Assembly: GCA_003255025.1 (NCBI GenBank) | Contig: QANY01013209.1 | Location: forward strand, 620,001 to 684,000 | Length of the DNA stretch: 64,000 nt | Direction of reading: 5' to 3' | Origin: Datisca glomerata | Taxonomy: Eukaryota; Streptophyta; Magnoliopsida; Cucurbitales; Datiscaceae | Translations under genes and position numbers: made by a program | The notes under the pieces: model-generated | What the model saw: the letters and a program-made list of their open reading frames with translations, nothing else | Told to the model about the DNA's origin: nothing | The model's database searches: none | Shown: piece by piece, positions 57,851-64,000 of the stretch | Numbering within the stretch: the first letter of the stretch is position 1 | How the letters are laid out: the number at the start of each line of letters is the position of its first letter

Positions 57851-59105
57851 AATACCTGGAACAGGAAGTGCTTCTGATTTTGTTCTTCTCTAGTTATGAA
57901 AATGATTTTGTTTTTCTTAATCAAGAATGTGTTGTAAAACTCTCATGTATTTCTATGCATTTACCTCGAATGAAATTGCTCTACTTGTATGCTTTAGTTA
58001 AAAATCTAAAGGTATTCTCAAGACTTGCCCTAGGCTCTTCAAGGTTTTATGCAATTGGCGAAGAAGAAACTGCAATTTTTGGGTAATTGTAAAAATGTAC
58101 TATTGAAAAAGTATTTTGGATAAATATATTCTTTTAAAAAAAACTAGAAATCTATATTTCAGGCCCACTAAATTTTCTATTTTCATTTCTTCTTTTCAAA
58201 GTCTTCATAAACATTTTTGCACATCTCCCAATACTTACTCAGTAATTCTTTTAAAATTTAATTTACTAATATTTTAACCACTTGAACCATTTAAGTTATG
58301 ATATCCAACTTGAGTTTTACGACATGTTAACAATTAATTGAAGAACTCAAGTATTAACAATATATTAGTCAAACTATTCAAATGACCATATTAGACGTGG
58401 TTAAAAATGTCAAAAATTATTTATGAGTTCAAGTTGTATGTTATAAGTACTTTTACCCTTCAATTATCACATTTGAATTATTATAAGCCATTAAAAATGA
58501 TTTCCTACTTAGATGGGAAGATCAATGGAGATATATGTCTATTTCAAAATAATTTTTGACCTATAGAATATATCTATATTATATCACGCCTAATTCCTAA
58601 CAATATCGAATTGATTTTTTTTGTTAAATTATAATACAGATTCTCTAGGTAATGAAAACTCTAAGGATTAATAAAAAGCTAAGCAGTTTTCTATAAATTT
58701 AGCATAGTGCTTATGTGAAATGCCAAAATTGTGAGCGATAAAACATCTCATTCATCTCACACTCCCAATATCCATTCTTTTTTTAATACATAAATTTGGA
58801 GTTTAGTTTATTAATGTTATTGGACTTGGTTGAAAATTTCAACAATTACTTGTGGGTTCAAGTAGCATGTTATAACTACTCGTACCCTTTAAATTATCAC
58901 ATCTGAGTTGATTTTTGCTATTAGAAAATGCTAACAGTTACTAGAAGTAGTTAAAATTTACCATTTAAATCTTTCAAGTAACACATATGATAACTTGAAG
59001 GGTTCAAGTAATATGTTATAATTGTTTTAAACCTTCAAAAAATCAAGGGAACTCAAAAGATGAAAGAAAAATCGGGCCCACAAGCTCTCTCTCTCCATTT
59101 TTTAT
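57851..59105. other. Gene-free AT-rich DNA
   Basis: 58360-58460 and 58810-58910 hold two diverged direct copies of a segment (TTCAAGT..TATGTTATAA). No gene is supported. Confidence 0.45.
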
Positions 59106-59566
59106 TCGTGATAATAACTTTTCTGAATAATGTGATTAATTGTTTCACAAACATGTATCTTTTTATGTTTTCATAGTTATAAAATATTTTCTAAGTCAGA
59201 TATAGTCATAATAATTAACATGTGCAGGATTACACCATGACCTCGTCGAGACGTCAATCATCACGTTCAGATACTCGATTGGATATTGACTCTCCTACCA
59301 AATCTGGAAACAGAAGGTTTGTTTGCTCTTATCCAAGTTAATTGAGATAATAAAATAGTGTTTCATTTAATTATCATAATGTTATTCAATATTTTGTTAT
59401 ATGTAACCATCTAAGTAGCGTACGCGAGACGAACACAGTTGACATCTATATGGACTAGATCAGGCGAGGATAGAATACATGTAACTTTCAATTCCCAAGA
59501 TCAGGTCATCGATGCTAATAAAGGAAAGCTTGCAAGCTTTTGTCGTATCGTTGCTAGACGACATAA

Positions 59567-59695
59567 TATTTTACCCATACAATATGATTAGAGACATGTG
59601 TCGCGGTATCATAAAGATCAAGCGTGGGAAATAGTGAATGTACGGTTGCTTGTATGTTCATATACATACACATACATATATACACATACATATAT

Positions 59696-59747
<52 letters not shown>

Positions 59748-59876
59748 ATATATGTATGTGTATATATGTATGTGTATGTATATGAACATACAAGCAACCG
59801 TACATTCACTATTTCCCACGCTTGATCTTTATGATACCGCGACACATGTCTCTAATCATATTGTATGGGTAAAATA
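59567..59876. repeat. Perfect 310-bp palindrome centred on (TA)n
   Basis: The arms of 155 bases run from TATTTTACCC at 59567 to its complement at 59876, with the centre at 59721/59722 inside TATATA. The same 75-residue frame occurs on both strands at mirrored positions, which confirms that the arms match. It ends one base before the N. Confidence 0.95.
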
Positions 59877-59877
59877 N
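59877..59877. other. Ambiguous base (N), likely contig or read junction
   Basis: This is the only N in the window. It lies exactly at the palindrome edge, where the sequence jumps to the part matching 51231 onward in the other CACTA copy. Confidence 0.9.
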
Positions 59878-60669
59878 AAGATCACGGAGTAAACTAAAAC
59901 ACCCTCACACATTGGGACGTACTAGTATACTAACGAACAGAGCAGAAATAGTAAATTCTAAACTTTATAATTATTGTAATCAATTGTATTTTAAGTATAT
60001 TTAATCGTATGTTCTCATTTTATAGACAGAAGAGTTATAAAGAGATCCCTCAAGAACGGGGCTATTTGTAGCCTCACATGAACGAAAATATGGAACTTAT
60101 GTAAATGAAGAGACTGCAAATGTTGCACTAAGTATAAGTTGTACTATTAATACTGAGTTTTTAAATAGTTATTACATGTTTATTGAGAATAAGTCTTAAT
60201 TTGTATTATGTGTGAAACTTAAAGAGCGCATGAGTCAACTTCCGGATGGTAATTATGATCCAATTTCACCAAATGATGTGCGTTCACAAGTATTGGGTCT
60301 AGAACATCCTGGACGAGTGCGTTCATTAGGACTCGGGGTAACTACATCTTAATTGTTCTCGCGTTATCGTGGGGAAATCGATGCCCAGTCAAACAATTAT
60401 TCTAAGATAGGAAGCAACATTTCTGATAGTTTTAACAATTCAAAGTGCTTTTCATAACAAGTTAATAAGAGGGCCATTATCAAATGTAGCATCATAAATC
60501 CTCATCTTTATGAAGAAGCTTTATTCTTTGAAGTTTTTCTCAAATTCAGAGGATTCTAGTTCTAATTCATCTAAAAGTTGTGGAATTTTTTTTGTCTTGC
60601 TTAAGTGACTCAAATACTGAGTATGTAGGTTAATTTGTAATAAGTATAGAAAAAAACTTTCCTAACTTT

Positions 60670-61790
60670 TTTTCAAAGAAAAGATACTAATAGATCATAT
60701 AAGACAGACAAAATCTTGTTCCACAAAGAGTAAAGAGTCAAGGAATGAGTTACAAAAGATAATAGTTCAATGCTAAAACAACCATCTCTAGCACAACTAT
60801 TAGCGAGCACATTTCTAGCTCTATGACAACGACAAAAGTCAAAAGAAAGAAAATTAACAGACATAGATCAAATATATAAAATTAAAGGGACCAATGTCAG
60901 GATTATAGATCTGATTATTGATAGTAACTTCAATAAGGTTCATGAAGTTCGAATAGACAAGAATATTGCTTGGCTTGTGCTGAATGCAAGCTTCAAATCC
61001 CCACAGAATTGCAAACGTTTCTTACAAAAGACTAGAGTTTGTGTGTTGCAAATTTTTAAAATCAACAGAGCTAAACCTTCCACCAAAGTCCCAAAGAGCC
61101 CACCCAATGCCACCACACCCATCTGAATCTGTAGTAGCATCAATACAAAGTAGCCAAATATTATGATTAGCATCTTTATGATGTATATCAATGAAGTCCG
61201 ACGACCATCCATGTGTCATCCTTGAGGCATAAGAGAACTAACAAAATTTTTCCTCGTCAAGTTTGACAATCAGCCTTGGATCAAAGACCGCTCCATAAAA
61301 AATCTTGTTATTCCTAGCTTCCCACAAATACCAAAAATGAAATACAAAACAAGAAAGAAGCTCCTTTGAATTCTCATGAGATCTAAGGAACCCATAAATA
61401 ATTATCCACTTTTCAAAAATATAACACCCATGTACTTGTGAAGACCGAAACCCGAATCTACTATAGAACCAAAACTGATCTGTAACCTTATTACTAAAAA
61501 ATAAATGAGAGATTTATCCAACCTCAAACTCACAAAAAGGACAAGGGGAATAAATATAAAGATCTATTTAAATTAAATTATGTTGGCAAGCCAAATAATT
61601 ATTTAGAAAATGCCACATAAAGTCATGAAGTTTTGGAGCAATCAGCAATCGCCAAAGTCCCTTCAGACCCCCCTCATTCCTATCCTCACTACTACTACCG
61701 GTTGGAATTTTCCTCTCTAGTCTACCATCCTTGGATGGCCACTCTATAGCAGGACTTGATAGTATATGAACCACTGTTATTAAATGTGAA
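60670..61790 (-). pseudogene. LINE ORF2 3' fragment (zf-RVT and RNase H)
   Basis: On the minus strand, WRLLIAPKLHDFMWHFLNNY with LACQHNL (about 61570-61680) is the zf-RVT block of plant L1 elements. WLLCIDATTDSDGCGGIGWA with LWDFGGRFSS (61040-61150) is the start of the RVT_3-type RNase H, with the first Asp. SFDFCRCHRARNVLANSCAR (about 60790-60850) is its end. Stops and frameshifts lie between them. It is a dead 3' part of a LINE. Confidence 0.8.
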
Positions 61791-61794
61791 ATAA

Positions 61795-62830
61795 ATTAGG
61801 CCTAAAGGATCTAGTTCTTTCTAATGAGATTGCTATTGCTAAGCATCTTTGGTCATTGGTTAATACCTCACATAGTTCCCTTCGGAAAGACTAGTGTAAA
61901 GCTTATCTGACTAGGAAAAGCTATATCTTCCTTGTCAAAATACCAGCAAACTCTTCATAGGTATGGAGAAAGCTTCTCAAGTTTAGAAATAAATTCCTGC
62001 CATTTTTCTCTATCAGGATTGGTAATGGGGAATCTATTAACCTCGTAACATATTGTTGGCACCCCCTGGTGTCCTTTTTACCAAGTTTGGGCAGAGAATC
62101 TTTGCTATCACAGGATGGGACTTCAATACCATAATTAGCACTATCATTTCTAATGGGCAATGGTCTTGGCCAACCTCCAGAGGCATCCAAGAACTTAGGG
62201 GCATTCATCTCCCTCCTCCTAATCCTCTCTTTCCAGATTGTTGGTATTAGTCTACCAGTCGAAATAGGTCATTCTGTGCTAAGGACACCTATAAAGTTTT
62301 GGCCACTCCAAGAGCTCAGGTTAATTAGCAAAGATCATATGGGTCAAATAAAACATTCCAAGGTACAGTTTTATCTCTTGGTTAGCCTTACTAAACAAAT
62401 TAGCTACTATAGATAAAATTGAACAATGGAATACTGCTCCTGACCTGAAACTCGATTGTATGTTTTGTGTAGGGTACTCTGAAACCAATGAGCGCCTATT
62501 TGTGACCTGGGAGTTTGAAAAATCTGTATGGGGAACCCTTGTTGCCAAATGTGACCTTACTTGCACTGCCAATAGTTAGCCTAAGCTCATTAATTGGCTA
62601 CTTGGCTATTCTAAAGGTGACAAGATCACCAGGCTGATTATCAGACTGGCTTTCTCTTCTTTATCTGCTACATTTGTAGAGAAAGGAATTCCAGATCTTT
62701 GAAGGAAAAATTCAATAGAAGCAAGTGTTGATTAAAGTTATAGTGAAACATGCCACAACTATATTGTGGAACTCCAAGGATTTCAAGATTGGGCAGCATT
62801 GTAGTCACCTAGTTGGGAGTTGGGAGTTAA
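61795..62830 (+). pseudogene. LINE ORF2 3' fragment (end of RT region and zf-RVT), opposite orientation
   Basis: The plus strand reads GLKDLVLSNEIAIAKHLWSL, then KFRNKFLPFFSIRIGNGESI, the typical link after the LINE reverse transcriptase. Near 62440-62540, after frame changes, it reads LDCMFCVGYSETNERLFV with a C-x2-C-like part of zf-RVT and WEFEKSVWGTLVAK. It ends in a TTTTTGTAACC-type tail at about 62830 that fits a LINE 3' UTR. It has many stops. It meets the minus-strand fragment at about 61792. Confidence 0.7.
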
Positions 62831-62839
62831 TCCCTGACT

Positions 62840-64000
62840 TGTTTTTGTAACCTTTCTTTTCTGTACTTTATTTTAGTTTTTTATTATTGTAGCCTACGTA
62901 TAAAGGAAGTTGTCTCATTTCTTATCTTGTAGCCTACTGATGAGTGTTTCACACTCATATCTTAATTAATCTCAGCTTTAATTTTGTTTGTTCTATTTAG
63001 ATTTATTGTTTGATTTATTTTTATTTTTATAGGTAAAATATTCTTGTGCATTTGGGATGATTTTAAAAGATTTGAAAGGCAAAAATATGAAAAAAAAAGA
63101 TGAGAAAAGAATGGACCTGGGTAGAAGGACCAGCCCCGTGACGAGACGTCGCGACGCTGGGTGCAGGCAGTTGCGAGCACCTGGGCGCTAGGCGTTGGCA
63201 TCATGTCAGCTCCCCAACGCTGGCTTCCCAGCACCCCCAGCACTGGTGGCTGGCTAGCTAGGCAATAAGCCAGCTTCGCGACGCTGGTTCAATAACATTT
63301 TCGATTTTAGATGAATTTTAAACCTTATTGAACCCTAGTGTATAAATAGAATATTTTACGTTTTTTAGACAAATTTTAAACTTGAAAGGCAGAGGATAAA
63401 ACTTTTTGGAGAGGAAACGACGATGAATCTAATGGGAAGACAGATCTCAACTTCAATTCATCATCAAATCTAGTTTTTTCTTCTCATTTCACATATGTTC
63501 ATGAATATTATTATAATATCTTCTTATTCTAGTATGTTCTAAATTTCTTATCTAGGGTTATGACGTAACTAAACCATGATTATTCATAAATATTGATTTT
63601 CAATTCAATCGATGTTTTTTCAGTATTATTGAGTGTTATAATCCATTCTTAAAGCTTGTGATCGCCTGACCAACTATTGCATGATATTAGATTTAATTCA
63701 AAGACTGAAAGGTAATGATTAAATTTGATCTTTGTTTATAATACCATTAGAATTTCATAAGTTAAAGATAATTATGGATCTAGTATAGCAATCATAATTT
63801 TCTGTGTTTAATGAGTTTCAACTTTTTGAATCTTGACAGAGATGTGAGATTAGTATTTTTTATTCATTTGTATCGATATTTGAGAAAGATAATAATTACT
63901 TTAGAGAAATTCGCTGTCAATAATTTGATAAACATTGATTGATTGAGTTTTAGAATTTTGAGCATGTTTGGTTTGGTGAAATCAGAATCCCTAAATCTTT
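62840..64000 (+). repeat. Possible LTR-type repeat with GC-rich block and TATA box
   Basis: A GC-rich block (63115-63290) with repeated GCGACGCTGG motifs is followed by TATAAATAG (63340-63348) and an AT-rich part containing CTTGTGATCGCCTGACCAAC. This layout resembles the U3-R-leader of some plant gypsy elements. No partner LTR or coding domain is visible up to the window end, so the class is open. Confidence 0.3.

Larger units (their letters stand above)
59106..60507 (+). pseudogene. Duplicated CACTA Transposase_24 segment, copy 2
   Basis: It is nearly identical to 50306-51828, starting TCGTGATAATAACTTTTCTG. Differences are a loss of about 30 bases in the first exon (after TCTGGA), loss of the segment matching 50903-51230, which is replaced by a palindrome and an N, and retention of about 25 bases (GGGTAACTACATCTTAATTG...) that copy 1 lacks. 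The in-frame TAG before RHVSRYHKDQ is shared. No CACTA end accompanies it. It is a dead fragment. Confidence 0.85.

Noticed and set aside
59554..59892. Four Tyr/His/Ile-rich ORFs on both strands
   Set aside because: They mirror each other through the palindrome and the (TA)n/(CATA)n core and are not genes.

Overview
The window looks like intergenic chromatin of a eudicot plant nuclear genome. It is AT-rich, the two intact genes have plant-type introns and belong to a plant glycosyltransferase family, and most of the rest is a nest of plant transposable elements: Tat/Ogre-type Ty3/gypsy, L1-type LINEs, CACTA (En/Spm), SINE- and Helitron-like ends, and minisatellites. The species cannot be fixed from the sequence.

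Layout. 1-7205: an L1-type LINE on the minus strand (ORF1 at 6012-7205, ORF2 at 1-1188) is split by about 4.8 kb. That insert holds a composite repeat (1832-6011) with two oppositely oriented minisatellite arrays and, inside it, the 5' end of a FAR1/FRS-type gene. 7206-14043: gene-free AT-rich DNA with a degenerate tandem repeat (8400-8995) and a deleted LINE-like retroposon with poly(A) (11830-12640). 14044-29544: one complete but inactivated Tat/Ogre-type LTR retrotransposon on the minus strand. It has a 5-bp target duplication, both LTRs, PBS, PPT, an extra 5' ORF, gag, protease, a predicted 263-bp intron, RT/RNase H/integrase and 3' tandem repeats. 29990-32430: a SINE-like element and a MITE-like element. 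32583-36632: a non-autonomous CACTA element carrying two exons of a plastid sigma-factor-like gene.

38269-40118 and 54601-56281 are two intact two-exon genes for GT14 (Core-2/I-branching type) glycosyltransferases, both on the minus strand, with the same intron position and exon 2 of equal length (645 bp). They are the only genes I regard as functional. Between them lie possible fragments of a host gene (42236-43650), a long degenerate minisatellite (44200-45260), a second copy of the inverted-array repeat (45260-48357), and a decayed autonomous CACTA element (48641-51830). A segment of that CACTA is duplicated at 59106-60507, where it is interrupted by a perfect 310-bp palindrome ending at a single N (59877), probably an assembly artefact. 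The right end has two LINE fragments in opposite orientation (60670-62830) and a possible LTR fragment.

No metabolic pathway or operon is present. The main biological content is element nesting, capture of gene fragments by elements, and decay dominated by nonsense changes of a kind expected from methylation-driven transitions.
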